Shown: piece after piece, positions 38,327-48,138 of the stretch
How positions within the stretch are numbered: the stretch's first letter is position 1
Layout: every line of letters begins with the position of its first letter
Assembly: GCF_000406945.1 (NCBI RefSeq)
Contig: NZ_KE136354.1
Location: 1,534,707 to 1,598,706, forward strand
Source of the DNA: Enterococcus dispar ATCC 51266
GTDB taxonomy: Bacteria; Bacillota; Bacilli; Lactobacillales; Enterococcaceae
Reading direction: 5' to 3'
Length of the DNA: 64,000 nt
Notes under the pieces: model-generated
What the model was told of the DNA's origin: nothing
Database searches by the model: none
What the model saw: the letters and a program-made list of their open reading frames with translations, nothing else
Program-made: the position numbers and the translations under genes

Positions 38327-38983
38327 TTAAGCTAAAAATTTAGGCACTTCATGTAATGAAGAGACGACTGCCACTGTCTTATTTTTTAAATCTGCATCTG
38401 GTGGCAGTAAATCCGGTACCATGATGACCGGAATTTCAGCACGATATGCTGCTAAAACACCATTTTGTGAATCTTCCAATACCAAGGTTTCTTCCTTTTT
38501 TGTCCCTAAAAGATTTTGTGCGGCTAAAAAAATTGCCGGATCTGGTTTTGCTTTTGGCACATCTTCAGCTGAGACAACAGTAGAAAAATAAGCTGTTAAT
38601 TCTGCTTGTTCTAAGAGTTCATCAATTACTGCACGCTGATTACTAGAGGCGATCACCCACTTAATCTTGTTTGCTTTTAAATAAGTTAAAAGTTCCATAA
38701 CGCCTGGTTTCAAAGTTGCCTTACCCTGGGCAAACAGCAGCCGTGTATTTTCATACGCTGCTTCAATAAAGGCTGTTACGGTGTCGACGCCAAATTTTTC
38801 ATCAAATAATTCGTGATACCTCATAATAACTTCTTCATCTGAAATCCCCAATAAATTTAAATAAAGTTCCTTGTCATAAGGAAAACCAAAAGTATCAGCG
38901 GCGGCTTGCGCACCCGCATAATAAAGCTGCTCCGTATCAAAAATCAAACCATCCATATCAAAAATAACACCTTTAACTGACAT
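38327..38983 (-). CDS. HAD-superfamily hydrolase, beta-phosphoglucomutase-like
   Basis: Protein of 218 residues with the HAD motif I FDMDGLIFDTE (nucleophile and acid/base aspartates at the N-terminus), motif II IASSNQ and motif III-IV KPDPAIFLAA with LEDSQNG. The helical cap places it in subfamily IA with phosphatases and phosphomutases acting on small phosphorylated sugars. The ATG at 38983 with GGGAGG upstream is chosen over a start 45 bp earlier. It overlaps the end of folC by 11 bp. Substrate unknown. Confidence 0.92.
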   Translation of the reverse strand: MSVKGVIFDMDGLIFDTEQLYYAGAQAAADTFGFPYDKELYLNLLGISDEEVIMRYHELFDEKFGVDTVTAFIEAAYENTRLLFAQGKATLKPGVMELLTYLKANKIKWVIASSNQRAVIDELLEQAELTAYFSTVVSAEDVPKAKPDPAIFLAAQNLLGTKKEETLVLEDSQNGVLAAYRAEIPVIMVPDLLPPDADLKNKTVAVVSSLHEVPKFLA

Positions 38984-40292
38984 GTGGACCTCCCATTTCC
39001 AATAATAAACTGCGTACTTCTGCCACAAAATACAGTGATCCTGTTACAAGTAACAGAGATTCATCATCCATTTTCTCTAAAATTTCAGCTAAGCCAAATT
39101 GCCATAAAGAAACAATGGAGACACGTTTTTCATCCACATTGACAAAATCATCATCCAATTTAATTGCCCGTGGATAATCAAAAGTTGTCAAATAAATATG
39201 ACTATTTTTTAATTGCAATAATTCTTGCAGCATCTCAGCAACATTTTTGGTTTCTAATGCTGAAAATAAAATATGCAATTTGCGGTCACTAAATTCATTT
39301 TGAACTGATTCAACCAAGCGCTTCATGGCGTGAGTATTATGAGCGCCATCCAAAATAATAAAAGGTTCTGTGCTAAGCCGTTCCATACGAGCGGGCCAAA
39401 ATGTCTTTTGCAGCGCCTTTTTGATTTCTTTTTCTTGCCAATTAATTTTATTTTGCTCACAGTATAATTGAAATAATTGAATGGCCACCCCTGCATTTTC
39501 GGGTTGATGACGACCAATCAAAGCTGTTTTTAAATGTTTCAATTTCCCATTTTGGTTACTAAAATCAAACCATTCTCCCCAATTATCGTCCGGGTGTAAA
39601 TAATTTACCTGATATTCTTCCCCAAAACGGTAAATAGTTGAATGTTTCTTATCAGCGGTTTGTGTAATAACCCCTAATGCATTTTCTGGAATATTTCCCG
39701 TTACAACTGGCACATTTTCTTTAATAATGCCGGCTTTTTGCTCTGCAATTAACTCTAATGTATCCCCTAAAATTTCCGTATGATCATAACCAATGGTTGT
39801 AATAGCTGTTAGCATCGGTTCCACCACATTGGTAGAATCGAGTAAGCCGCCTAAACCTACTTCAATAATGGCAACATCCACTTTGCCAACAAAATAATCA
39901 AAAGCTAGTGCTGTCAGCACTTCAAATTCTGTAATGCCACTTACCGCTTCTTGTTGATCTAGTTTTTCAACTAAAGGTTGGTATTTATTTACAAGCAGGA
40001 CCAATTCTTCATCAGTGATAAACTTGCCATCAATGGCAATTCGTTCGTGAAAACTTTCAATATAAGGTGAAGTGAAAGTTCCAACGACAATCCCTGCAGC
40101 TTGTAACATTTCCTTTAAATAGCTGATGGTTGAGCCTTTGCCATTCGTACCGGCAATATGAATTGTAGGCACTTTTTTTTCAGGATGACCAACTAAATCT
40201 AATAACGCCGCTACCCGTTGTAAACCCGGTCTTGAACCAAATGGTTTACGGCTGTGAATCCATTCAATCGCTTTACTTCCAGTATCTACCAT
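38973..40292 (-). CDS. folC: Folylpolyglutamate synthase / dihydrofolate synthase
   Basis: Protein of 439 residues of the Mur ligase superfamily, adding glutamates to folates. The P-loop is HIAGTNGKGS (about residues 44-53), and the LGGLLDSTN and LDGAHNTHA segments complete the ATP and substrate sites. The ATG at 40292 follows AGGTGG; a GTG at 40301 is possible but lacks a site. A strong -10 TATAAT (40313-40318) lies right before it, so it may have its own promoter after the valS terminator. Confidence 0.95.
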   Translation of the reverse strand: MVDTGSKAIEWIHSRKPFGSRPGLQRVAALLDLVGHPEKKVPTIHIAGTNGKGSTISYLKEMLQAAGIVVGTFTSPYIESFHERIAIDGKFITDEELVLLVNKYQPLVEKLDQQEAVSGITEFEVLTALAFDYFVGKVDVAIIEVGLGGLLDSTNVVEPMLTAITTIGYDHTEILGDTLELIAEQKAGIIKENVPVVTGNIPENALGVITQTADKKHSTIYRFGEEYQVNYLHPDDNWGEWFDFSNQNGKLKHLKTALIGRHQPENAGVAIQLFQLYCEQNKINWQEKEIKKALQKTFWPARMERLSTEPFIILDGAHNTHAMKRLVESVQNEFSDRKLHILFSALETKNVAEMLQELLQLKNSHIYLTTFDYPRAIKLDDDFVNVDEKRVSIVSLWQFGLAEILEKMDDESLLLVTGSLYFVAEVRSLLLEMGGPHVS

Positions 40293-40463
40293 TTTTACCA
40301 CCTCACCGCTTCATTATAACAAACTCCCTTTACAAAGACAGAAAGAAATATTTCAAATTAAAGCGTTAGCTCATTTTCAGTAGAGCAGTTTGGGGACAAA
40401 CAGGATGAATTTGCCACTTTCAACTAATCTAAACCGCTTAAAGCCGGTTACAATCTAAAAAAA

Positions 40464-40489
40464 GACCTGAGAAAATAAATTCTCAAGTC
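40464..40489 (-). terminator. valS terminator
   Basis: Imperfect stem GACCTGAGAA/TTCTCAAGTC, short loop, then seven T on the minus strand. Confidence 0.75.
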
Positions 40490-40504
40490 CTAATATTATC
40501 TTAC

Positions 40505-43144
40505 TTATTTAATTGTCCGTAATTGTTCAATACGTTCAGCCACGGCTTTTTGTTTATCCAAATAATCGGCTTCTTTTTCTCGCTCTTCTGCTACAACTGC
40601 TTCAGGCGCATTTGCAACAAAGCGTTCATTGGCAAGTTTACCTTGCACCCGTTTTACTTCGCTGTTCCATTTTGCCAATTCTTTTTCCAAACGTTGCAAT
40701 TCTTCATCAATATTGATTAAACCAGCTAGTGGCAAGTAAATTTTGGCCCCCGTTAAGACAGCTGACATTGCAAGTTCGGGTGCCTCGATTTCACCTGAAA
40801 TCACTAGTTCTTCTGGATTACAGAAACGTTCAATATAATTTTTATTGGCAACTAAAAATTCATCGATTTCTTTATCCGTTGTATGAATCAATAATGTAAC
40901 TGGTTTTGAAAGCGGTGTGTTGACTTCAGAACGAATATTTCGCACAGCCCGAATTAATTCAATCAGAAATTCCATGCCTTTCACAGCCGCAGCATCGTTA
41001 AATTCTTCATGAACAACCGGATAAGCAGCCGTTACTAGAGATTGACCTTCATGTGGTAATTTACTCCAAATTTCTTCTGTTACAAACGGCATAATAGGGT
41101 GTAAAAGACGTAAAATCTGATCTAATGTATAAACCAGGATACTCTTGTTCATTTGTTTAGAACCTTCGTCTTCACCGTATAACACTTCTTTACTCATTTC
41201 AATATACCAGTCACAGAAGTCATCCCAAATGAAATTATACAATTGTCTGCCCGCTTCCCCAAATTCAAAACGATCAAACAAGTCAGTGACTTTTTCAACT
41301 GTTTCATTTAAACGGGTTAAAATCCAACGATCCGCTACTGTTTTTTCGCCTTCTAATTGAATATCACGGGCAGTCATGCCTTCAACATTCATTAAAACAA
41401 AGCGAGAAGCATTCCAAATCTTATTGATAAAGTTCCAAGCTGCATCCATTTTTTCATAACTAAAGCGTACATCTTGGCCAGGCGCAGAGCCATTTGATAA
41501 GAACCAACGTAAAGCATCTGCACCGTATTTATCAATAACATCCATTGGATCAATCCCATTACCCAATGATTTACTCATTTTACGCCCTTGTTCATCCCGA
41601 ATCAAACCGTGAATTAAAACGTTGTTAAATGGTCGTTCTCCAGTAAATTCCAAACTTTGGAAAATCATCCGACTCACCCAGAAGAAAATAATATCGTAGC
41701 CGGTAACTAAAGTATTGGTTGGGAAATACCGTTTATAGTCTTCACTGTTAGTATCAGGCCAGCCCATTGTTGAAAATGGCCATAAAGCAGAAGAAAACCA
41801 CGTATCTAATACATCAGGATCTTGCACCCAGTTTTCGCTATCTACTGGCGCTTGCATGCCAACATACATTTCGCCTGTTTCTTTGTGGTACCACGCTGGA
41901 ATTTGATGTCCCCACCAAAGTTGACGGGAAATAACCCAATCGTGTACATTATCCATCCAACGCAAGAAGGTTTGATTAAAACGTGGGGGATAAAAATCTA
42001 CCGCGTCATCTGTGGCTTGATTTTCAATGGCTTCTTTGGCTAAAGGTGCCATCTTTACAAACCATTGTGTAGATAACCGGGGTTCAACCACAACGCCTGT
42101 TCGTTCCGAATGCCCAACATTATGGTTCATTTTTTCCACTTTAACTAAGCGTCCCATTTCTTTTAAATCCGAAACGATTAATTTTCTCGCTTCAAAACGA
42201 TCCATCTCAGCATATTTTCCAGCTAATTCATTCATCGTACCGTCATCGTTCATGACATTTATTCGGGGTAAGTTATGACGATTGCCCACTTCAAAGTCAT
42301 TGGGATCGTGGGCCGGTGTGATTTTTACTACTCCGGTACCAAATTCACGATCAACGTATTCATCAGCAATAATTGGAATTTCTTTATTTACTAGCGGTAA
42401 AGTAACAGTTTTTCCAATATATTCTTGGTAACGTTCATCATCTGGATGAACGGCTACCGCAGTATCACCTAACATGGTTTCTGGACGAGTAGTTGCAATT
42501 TCTAATTCTCCTGTCCCATCACTTAAAGGATACGTCATATGATAAAAGGCACCTTCAATATCTTTATGAATAACTTCAATATCCGATAATGCAGTGCGGG
42601 CTTGGGGGTCCCAGTTGATAATATATTCCCCACGATAAATTAAATCTTTTTCATACAAGGTAACAAAAACTTTGCGAACTGCTTCAGATAAGCCATCATC
42701 TAAAGTAAAACGTTCCCGGGAATAGTCTAAAGAAAGACCCATTTTTGCCCATTGTTGGCGAATATGATCCGCATATTCTTCTTTCCAGTCCCAAACATTC
42801 TCAACAAATTTTTCCCGCCCCAAATCATAACGAGAAATTCCTTGTTCCCGTAATTTTTCTTCTACTTTGGCTTGGGTTGCAATTCCGGCATGGTCCATCC
42901 CTGGTAACCATAAAGTATCAAAACCTTGCATTCTTTTTTGCCGAATAATCATGTCTTGCAACGTAGTATCCCAAGCATGACCAAGATGCAATTTTCCGGT
43001 TACATTTGGTGGTGGAATAACAATGGAGTAAGGTTTGGCCTTTTTATCGCCACTGGGTTTAAATAAATCTTCATCAAGCCACTTTTGATAGCGACCCGCT
43101 TCCACTTCTTGTGGATTGTACTTGGTTGATAAATTATCAGACAT
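40505..43144 (-). CDS. valS: Valyl-tRNA synthetase
   Basis: Class I aminoacyl-tRNA synthetase of 879 residues. HIGH motif appears as [14 protein letters not shown] (about residues 45-58), KMSKS as [11 protein letters not shown], and the editing insertion CP1 contains [11 protein letters not shown]. The C-terminal anticodon-binding region ends in a coiled coil ([12 protein letters not shown]). The ATG follows GGAGG. A complete T-box leader precedes the gene and puts it under control of uncharged tRNA-Val. Confidence 0.98.
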   Translation of the reverse strand: MSDNLSTKYNPQEVEAGRYQKWLDEDLFKPSGDKKAKPYSIVIPPPNVTGKLHLGHAWDTTLQDMIIRQKRMQGFDTLWLPGMDHAGIATQAKVEEKLREQGISRYDLGREKFVENVWDWKEEYADHIRQQWAKMGLSLDYSRERFTLDDGLSEAVRKVFVTLYEKDLIYRGEYIINWDPQARTALSDIEVIHKDIEGAFYHMTYPLSDGTGELEIATTRPETMLGDTAVAVHPDDERYQEYIGKTVTLPLVNKEIPIIADEYVDREFGTGVVKITPAHDPNDFEVGNRHNLPRINVMNDDGTMNELAGKYAEMDRFEARKLIVSDLKEMGRLVKVEKMNHNVGHSERTGVVVEPRLSTQWFVKMAPLAKEAIENQATDDAVDFYPPRFNQTFLRWMDNVHDWVISRQLWWGHQIPAWYHKETGEMYVGMQAPVDSENWVQDPDVLDTWFSSALWPFSTMGWPDTNSEDYKRYFPTNTLVTGYDIIFFWVSRMIFQSLEFTGERPFNNVLIHGLIRDEQGRKMSKSLGNGIDPMDVIDKYGADALRWFLSNGSAPGQDVRFSYEKMDAAWNFINKIWNASRFVLMNVEGMTARDIQLEGEKTVADRWILTRLNETVEKVTDLFDRFEFGEAGRQLYNFIWDDFCDWYIEMSKEVLYGEDEGSKQMNKSILVYTLDQILRLLHPIMPFVTEEIWSKLPHEGQSLVTAAYPVVHEEFNDAAAVKGMEFLIELIRAVRNIRSEVNTPLSKPVTLLIHTTDKEIDEFLVANKNYIERFCNPEELVISGEIEAPELAMSAVLTGAKIYLPLAGLINIDEELQRLEKELAKWNSEVKRVQGKLANERFVANAPEAVVAEEREKEADYLDKQKAVAERIEQLRTIK

Positions 43145-43264
43145 TTTTTTGCCTCCTTAAAATTCTTATCACGTTGTTCTTAAAAAACTACCTATTTGGT
43201 CTTACCACTGACTAAACACAAGCGTGGCGTAGAAACTTTTTACTTAAAAAACCACGACTAAAAA

Positions 43265-43495
43265 CCAAAAAAGTCCTAAGATGCCAGCATCTTAGGACGT
43301 AAATTTACGCGGTACCACCTAATTTGTAGATTTCTCTACCTCTTAAGCGTGAGGTAACGATCACGAAACGTTTGATGAAACGAACTTGTCCCATCAAAGA
43401 CTCCCAAGCTACCTTCACAAAACTTGCGTAGAAATCTCTCAGCTTTGATTCCCTCTCTCTAACGCAGTTTTTTGCTACTCCTCTTGTTCAACGTC
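43265..43495 (-). promoter_or_regulatory. T-box leader of valS, specifier probably GUA
   Basis: The minus strand carries the conserved antiterminator sequence AGGTGGTACCGCG (about 43308-43320) followed by a strong terminator stem (GTCCTAAGATGC with its complement, 43273-43298) and a T run. Stem I has the AGAGAG and GCTGAGAG motifs. Between stem AAAAC/GTTTT and the base stem, the 3' side of the loop reads GAAGGTAGC, giving a GUA valine specifier at 43410-43412, followed by a purine. Confidence 0.92.
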
Positions 43496-43502
43496 TGGGC
43501 TT

Positions 43503-43531
43503 ATTCTACAATGAAGATAAGTTGGTGTCAA
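43503..43531 (-). promoter_or_regulatory. valS promoter
   Basis: -35 TTGACA (43526-43531), 17-bp spacer, -10 TAGAAT (43503-43508), lying just downstream of the tpx stop. Confidence 0.9.
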
Positions 43532-43540
43532 ATCAGATTT

Positions 43541-44032
43541 TTAGCGCAATTTTTTGGCGGCTGCCAAAGCTTTTGCATAATCAGGCTCTTGGCTAATTTC
43601 AGGGACGATTTCGCGATATTGAATGACGCCATTTTTATCCAAAACAAAAATTACCCGTGCATAGTGTTTGGTTTCATTAATAAGCAGATGATAATTTTCA
43701 TTCAATGTATTTTCCGGATCGTGTAGCATCAGCATATCGACACCTTCTTGGCCACACCAAGCAGCTTGCTCCTCTTTTGTATTATCAGAAATTGTCGCAA
43801 AATTAATGTCTTTAAGCCGGCTGGCTTCCATATTAAAACGTTTTGTTTGAATGGCACAAACCCGCGTATCAATATCAGGTATAATGCTTAAAATCGTGGG
43901 TTTGCCTAAGAAATCCGTGACAGAATGCTTTTTATCATTTATATCTGCTAAGGAAAAATCAGGGGCCATATCCCCAACAGCTGGCTGAGTGCCGGGCAGT
44001 GTAACAGGTTGCCCTTTCTTGGTTAATTTCAT
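43541..44032 (-). CDS. tpx: Thiol peroxidase
   Basis: Peroxiredoxin of 163 residues reducing hydrogen and lipid peroxides through thioredoxin. The peroxidatic cysteine is Cys59 (PDIDTRVCAIQT) and the resolving cysteine Cys93 (AAWCGQEG), the spacing of the atypical 2-Cys Tpx group. The ATG at 44032 follows AAAGGAG; an earlier in-frame codon is unsupported. It follows rex by about 95 bp and has its own promoter overlapping the end of rex. Confidence 0.95.
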   Translation of the reverse strand: MKLTKKGQPVTLPGTQPAVGDMAPDFSLADINDKKHSVTDFLGKPTILSIIPDIDTRVCAIQTKRFNMEASRLKDINFATISDNTKEEQAAWCGQEGVDMLMLHDPENTLNENYHLLINETKHYARVIFVLDKNGVIQYREIVPEISQEPDYAKALAAAKKLR

Positions 44033-44089
44033 ATTATCCGCTCCTTTAATTGAGTAAAACAAATCTCGCCTACCTACTTGATTACCTTT

Positions 44090-44118
44090 AGTATAGAGAA
44101 GACCGGATAAAAAACCAA
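44090..44118 (-). promoter_or_regulatory. tpx promoter
   Basis: -35 TTGGTT (44113-44118), 17-bp spacer, -10 TATACT (44090-44095) on the minus strand. Confidence 0.55.
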
Positions 44119-44127
44119 AGATACTGC

Positions 44128-44787
44128 TTAACTGTTTACCAGTGCTTTTTGATAATTTTGATCAAAGAAAATCAATGTTTGTAATTCCGTAGTGAGATCA
44201 ATGTATTGCACATGAACATTACTAGGAACATCAACGCGGTCCGGGGCAAAATTTAAAATAGCCGTGATTCCCGCAGCTACCATTATATTCACGGCTTCTT
44301 GTGAATATTGACTTGGCACAGTGGAAATCGCCACCGTGACACACTTCTCTTTCACAATAGTGTCAAATTCTGCCATGCTATGAATTTTATGTCCATCAAT
44401 AACTTGATCAACTAAATCTGGATTGTTATCAAAAACAGCCACAATATTTAAATTGCTATTCCGACGAAAATTGTTATTTGCTAACGCTTTACCCAAATTA
44501 CCAAAACCCACCAGCGCAATTCGTTTTTCATCGTTCGTATCTAAAATACTGTTAAAAACCTCAATCAAATAACTGACATCATAGCCATATCCACTTCGAC
44601 CCAATTCCCCTAAATGGGAAAAATCTCGCCGAATCGTTGCAGAAGGAACTTGGGTAATTTCTGCAAATTCTTTTGATTTAATTCTTTTTACACCAGAATC
44701 TTGTAGCATATTTAAATAGCGTAAGTACAAGGGTAAACGCTTAGCAGTTGCCTTAGGAATTTCTTTTAACTTACTATCTTCAACCAT
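44128..44787 (-). CDS. rex: Redox-sensing transcriptional repressor Rex
   Basis: Protein of 219 residues. An N-terminal winged helix (about residues 10-75, VPSATIRRDFSHLG) precedes a Rossmann domain binding NAD(H) (ALVGFGNLGKAL) and a C-terminal domain-swapped helix. Rex represses fermentation genes when NAD+/NADH is high. The ATG at 44787 follows AAGGAG; a GTG 27 bp earlier lacks a site. I found no clear TTGTGA-N6-TCACAA box within this window, including near pflB. Confidence 0.95.
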   Translation of the reverse strand: MVEDSKLKEIPKATAKRLPLYLRYLNMLQDSGVKRIKSKEFAEITQVPSATIRRDFSHLGELGRSGYGYDVSYLIEVFNSILDTNDEKRIALVGFGNLGKALANNNFRRNSNLNIVAVFDNNPDLVDQVIDGHKIHSMAEFDTIVKEKCVTVAISTVPSQYSQEAVNIMVAAGITAILNFAPDRVDVPSNVHVQYIDLTTELQTLIFFDQNYQKALVNS

Positions 44788-44820
44788 ACTTGGCTCCTTT
44801 GTTCGTTTTTTCACATAGTT

Positions 44821-44849
44821 AGTTTATCATGCCCATGTGCCACTAGCAA
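44821..44849 (-). promoter_or_regulatory. rex promoter
   Basis: -35 TTGCTA (44844-44849), 17-bp spacer, -10 TAAACT (44821-44826) on the minus strand. Confidence 0.55.
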
Positions 44850-44905
44850 GTTATTTAGTCGACAAAATCATTTATTGCTCATAATTTTAATAGTAAGACA
44901 AAATA

Positions 44906-44932
44906 AAAAGGAAAGCCGTAGCTCTCCTTTTT
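44906..44932 (-). terminator. Terminator of the pilin gene
   Basis: Near-perfect stem AAAAGGAAAGC/GCTCTCCTTTT with one mismatch, then T-rich sequence on the minus strand. Confidence 0.65.
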
Positions 44933-44949
44933 ATCAGCGCCAAAAGTGA

Positions 44950-46563
44950 TTAGACTTCTTCATTCACTTTAGATTTACGGTACCAGATGAATGCGCCACC
45001 CATTAATGCAACACCCACTACTAAGAATGCTACGATACCTGCACCACCGGTTGAAGGTAATACACCTTTTTTAATATTTTCAACGGTTTTTTGATGGGTA
45101 GGTGAGCTATCTTCTTCTAAATCTTTATACGTACCATGTGTAATTGTAAAATCTACTGGAGCAGTCAATGGTACATAATCTGCTTTTGGTGTCGTTTCAT
45201 GAAGTTTGTAATCACCTTTTAATAAACCACGGATCGTTAATTTACCGCCTGTACCAGAAGTAATTTCAGTTGCTTTTTCTTTGCTTTCAGCAAAGCCTGC
45301 AAATACCCATTCTTTAGAAGTTGCATCTTGTGTGAAGTTCACAAATTTTTTCCCAGGCGCTTCAACTTTAAAGCCTACGCCTTCTAAAGTTTTTTCAGAG
45401 TTCTTGTCAATCTTCACAAAATGGTAACCACCAGTATAAGCATCTGGTCCTTCTAACTCATGTACTTCATTGTCAAAGTTTACCGTTGCTTCATTGGTTG
45501 CCGGATCATCTGGAAGGATTTCTTTTTCTACTGTCATTGTATAAGTGATTTTCAATGTTTCGCCAGCATACTTTGTCATTTCTTTCATATTAAATTCAAT
45601 CATAAAACCATTTGTGTTATCGTTTTTAGTAATGCTATTTCCTGAAATCGTTCCTTTTTTATCCACAGTAACGGTATACAAAGTAGAATCTACAGTTGTA
45701 GCACCGGCTTTAACACTTACAATTTCTTTATACTTGAAACCATTCGTAGGAATATCATTTACAAAGAAATGAGTCAACGTTCCAATTTTATCTGGAATTG
45801 GAACATCAATATGATATTGTAATAAATCTCCAACCGCTACGTTTTTATATTCTTTGTCTCCAACTGTGATTGTTGGTAAATCTTTAGCACTTTCACCGTC
45901 GACGATTCCATCTAATCCCTTTTCCGCATCAGCAATAAGGTTTTTAGGATAAATATGAATGTCTGTTAATGTTTTTCCATCTTTATCCAATAATGGTAAA
46001 GAAACCACCATCGGAGCAGCTCGACCTACAACATTTTTAGGTTGCGCAGTTTCTACAAATAAGAAAACACTATCTTTATCTTTTCCATCAACAGTTGTTT
46101 TACCTGGTAGATTATCAAACTTAGCAATCCCATCTTCTCCGCCGACTGTTGCTGTTGTTTTAGTATCTGCTTTAGAGCCAAAATTAGTAAAATCAGTAAG
46201 TGTTTTTTCTTCTACGGTTACTGGTCCACCGCCATTTTGAATGGTAGTTGCAGCTGCCACAACTTTATTAATGGCTTCTTCGGCAGTTAATGGATTAGTT
46301 GCACGTGTAATCCACGGATAAACAAGAGCCGTAATATTATATGCTTCAAAAGTTACTTCATTTAAACCAGCGATTCCTTCAAATTGACTCATTTTTTCTC
46401 CGGTATTTTTTAGTGTTTCAGGCATAGTATCATATTTCTTTTTATGCAGAGTAATATCCACATTACCCTGAGTAGCAGCCCCTCCAACAATTCCTCCAAC
46501 AAACAATGGCACTAACATCGTAATAATTGCCAACAGACCAAACAATTTCGATTTGTGTTTCAT
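44950..46563 (-). CDS. LPxTG-anchored pilin backbone-like protein
   Basis: Surface protein of 537 residues. It has a signal peptide (about residues 1-30), a pilin motif IYPKN (205-208) whose lysine is normally used by a class C sortase, and an E-box-like FVETAQP (169-175). A fimbrial D2-type domain (about 235-370) and a Cna_B domain (about 380-490, FVKIDKNSEKTLEGVGF) follow. LPSTG (502-506), a membrane helix and a positive tail form the sorting signal. The fold resembles SpaA/EbpC-type backbones with isopeptide bonds. Unusually, no tip, base pilin or sortase gene is adjacent. Confidence 0.9.
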   Translation of the reverse strand: MKHKSKLFGLLAIITMLVPLFVGGIVGGAATQGNVDITLHKKKYDTMPETLKNTGEKMSQFEGIAGLNEVTFEAYNITALVYPWITRATNPLTAEEAINKVVAAATTIQNGGGPVTVEEKTLTDFTNFGSKADTKTTATVGGEDGIAKFDNLPGKTTVDGKDKDSVFLFVETAQPKNVVGRAAPMVVSLPLLDKDGKTLTDIHIYPKNLIADAEKGLDGIVDGESAKDLPTITVGDKEYKNVAVGDLLQYHIDVPIPDKIGTLTHFFVNDIPTNGFKYKEIVSVKAGATTVDSTLYTVTVDKKGTISGNSITKNDNTNGFMIEFNMKEMTKYAGETLKITYTMTVEKEILPDDPATNEATVNFDNEVHELEGPDAYTGGYHFVKIDKNSEKTLEGVGFKVEAPGKKFVNFTQDATSKEWVFAGFAESKEKATEITSGTGGKLTIRGLLKGDYKLHETTPKADYVPLTAPVDFTITHGTYKDLEEDSSPTHQKTVENIKKGVLPSTGGAGIVAFLVVGVALMGGAFIWYRKSKVNEEV

Positions 46564-46632
46564 TTTGTTTCCCTCCCTTTTTCTTTTAGCTAGACTACAT
46601 CATCTCTTCTTTTAGATTTCTAACCTAAATTA

Positions 46633-46661
46633 ATCATATCAGAGGAAATTAGAGGGGGCAA
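46633..46661 (-). promoter_or_regulatory. Pilin gene promoter
   Basis: -35 TTGCCC (46656-46661), 17-bp spacer, -10 TATGAT (46633-46638), about 70 bp upstream of the start codon. Confidence 0.5.
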
Positions 46662-46724
46662 AAGTTAGTCTAACAGCGCTTTATCAACCGGTTGGAGTGA
46701 TTGTGTGTTTTTTTACAAACAAAA

Positions 46725-46745
46725 AAAGAGGCTAGAAGCCTCTTT
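46725..46745 (-). terminator. thiI terminator
   Basis: Stem AAAGAGGCT/AGCCTCTTT with a 3-nt loop and a T run on the minus strand. It lies 165 bp after the thiI stop; the sequence between (46746-46909) is AT-rich with no recognisable gene. Confidence 0.75.
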
Positions 46746-46909
46746 CATCATTTTCTAATTGTTATTTAATTTTATCCAAATGTCATTTCAAGCAAAATCA
46801 AGGAAAAATCTTTTTAAGATTGATTGAAATTTCCATTATTTATCTTTTATAAACACCTTTTTACCAGTCCGGAAAAACGTTTGTAGCAGATCTTTTTCGT
46901 ATTTTTTAC

Positions 46910-48121
46910 TTATAATAAATCTGCAAATTCTGCTTCTTTTTTCTCAGTGGCATTGGGTGTGATTTCCTCTATTTTTAGACCACTTAAAGCTCGAGCAATC
47001 ATACCATCAATATCTAATGCTTTCTCATAATGATGTACTTTATCTAAATTGGGCCGTGTTTTTGGTTGGGGTGGCGCAAAGATTGTACAGCAATCTTCAA
47101 ATGGTTGGATGGCCAATTCAAAAGTATCAATGGCTTGAGCGATTTCAATAATTTCCAATTTATCCATCGTCACAACAGGACGAATGATTGGTGTTGGCGT
47201 CACTTCATTAATGGCCACCATACTTTGTAACGTTTGCGAAGCGACTTGTCCTAATGATTCGCCGTTAATGATGACTAAACCATTACGCGCTTCACGAATT
47301 GCATCTGTTAAACGTAACATCATGCGCCGTGTCAAAGTCATCCAGTAACCTTGTGGAACATTGTTTTTGATTTCTTCTTGAATTTCTGTGAAAGGCACTT
47401 CAATAAATTGAATATTTCCCACATAAGGTGTTAATTTTTCGGTTAAATCTTTAGCTTTTTGCAAGGCTTGTTCACTTGTATAAGGTGGACTGGCAAAGTG
47501 GACTGCTTCAATTTCAACACCACGTTTCATTGCTAAATAGCCTGCGACAGGTGAGTCGATTCCACCTGAGAGCATCAACATCCCTTTGCCGCTGGTTCCT
47601 ACTGGTAAGCCGCCTGCTCCTTTAATCGTTTCATAGGACAAATAGACACCATCCAAACGAATTTCCACTCGTAAATTAATATCCGGCATTTTCATTTGAA
47701 CTTTGATATCAGGATACAAAGAAAAGACATAACTGCCCAATGTTTGATTTAGTTCATTACTGGTTAATTCAAAATCATGATCAGAACGTTTGGCATTAAT
47801 TTTAAATGTTTCATTTCCCGTATAAGCGTAAGCCATAATTTCAGCTATTCCAGCTTTAATTGCTGCTAGATTTTTTTCAACTCGTAAACTCGGGGAAAAA
47901 TTTTGAATACCAAAAACTTTTTGCAAGCGTGCAATAACTGGTTGGCTATCTTCGCCATTTAATAAAATGTGCATGCGATCGCGTTGGGCATCGATTTTTA
48001 AGTTAGGATAGGCTGCCAGTGCCCCTTTGACATTATCTGCTAATTGCCGGATAAAACTGCGACGATTTTTTCCCTTAGTGGAAAGCTCACCATATCGCAC
48101 CATAATCTCTGTGTAATTCAC
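46910..48121 (-). CDS. thiI: tRNA 4-thiouridine synthase / thiamine sulfurtransferase
   Basis: Protein of 403 residues. An N-terminal ferredoxin-like and THUMP RNA-binding region (about residues 1-165) precedes a PP-loop ATPase domain with [14 protein letters not shown] (about 183-196). The C-terminal rhodanese domain of the E. coli protein is absent, as in most Gram-positive ThiI. It adenylates U8 of tRNA and transfers sulfur from the cysteine desulfurase encoded 17 bp upstream, with which it is co-transcribed. Confidence 0.96.
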   Translation of the reverse strand: MNYTEIMVRYGELSTKGKNRRSFIRQLADNVKGALAAYPNLKIDAQRDRMHILLNGEDSQPVIARLQKVFGIQNFSPSLRVEKNLAAIKAGIAEIMAYAYTGNETFKINAKRSDHDFELTSNELNQTLGSYVFSLYPDIKVQMKMPDINLRVEIRLDGVYLSYETIKGAGGLPVGTSGKGMLMLSGGIDSPVAGYLAMKRGVEIEAVHFASPPYTSEQALQKAKDLTEKLTPYVGNIQFIEVPFTEIQEEIKNNVPQGYWMTLTRRMMLRLTDAIREARNGLVIINGESLGQVASQTLQSMVAINEVTPTPIIRPVVTMDKLEIIEIAQAIDTFELAIQPFEDCCTIFAPPQPKTRPNLDKVHHYEKALDIDGMIARALSGLKIEEITPNATEKKEAEFADLL

Positions 48122-48138
48122 TTTAAAACTCCTGTCTA

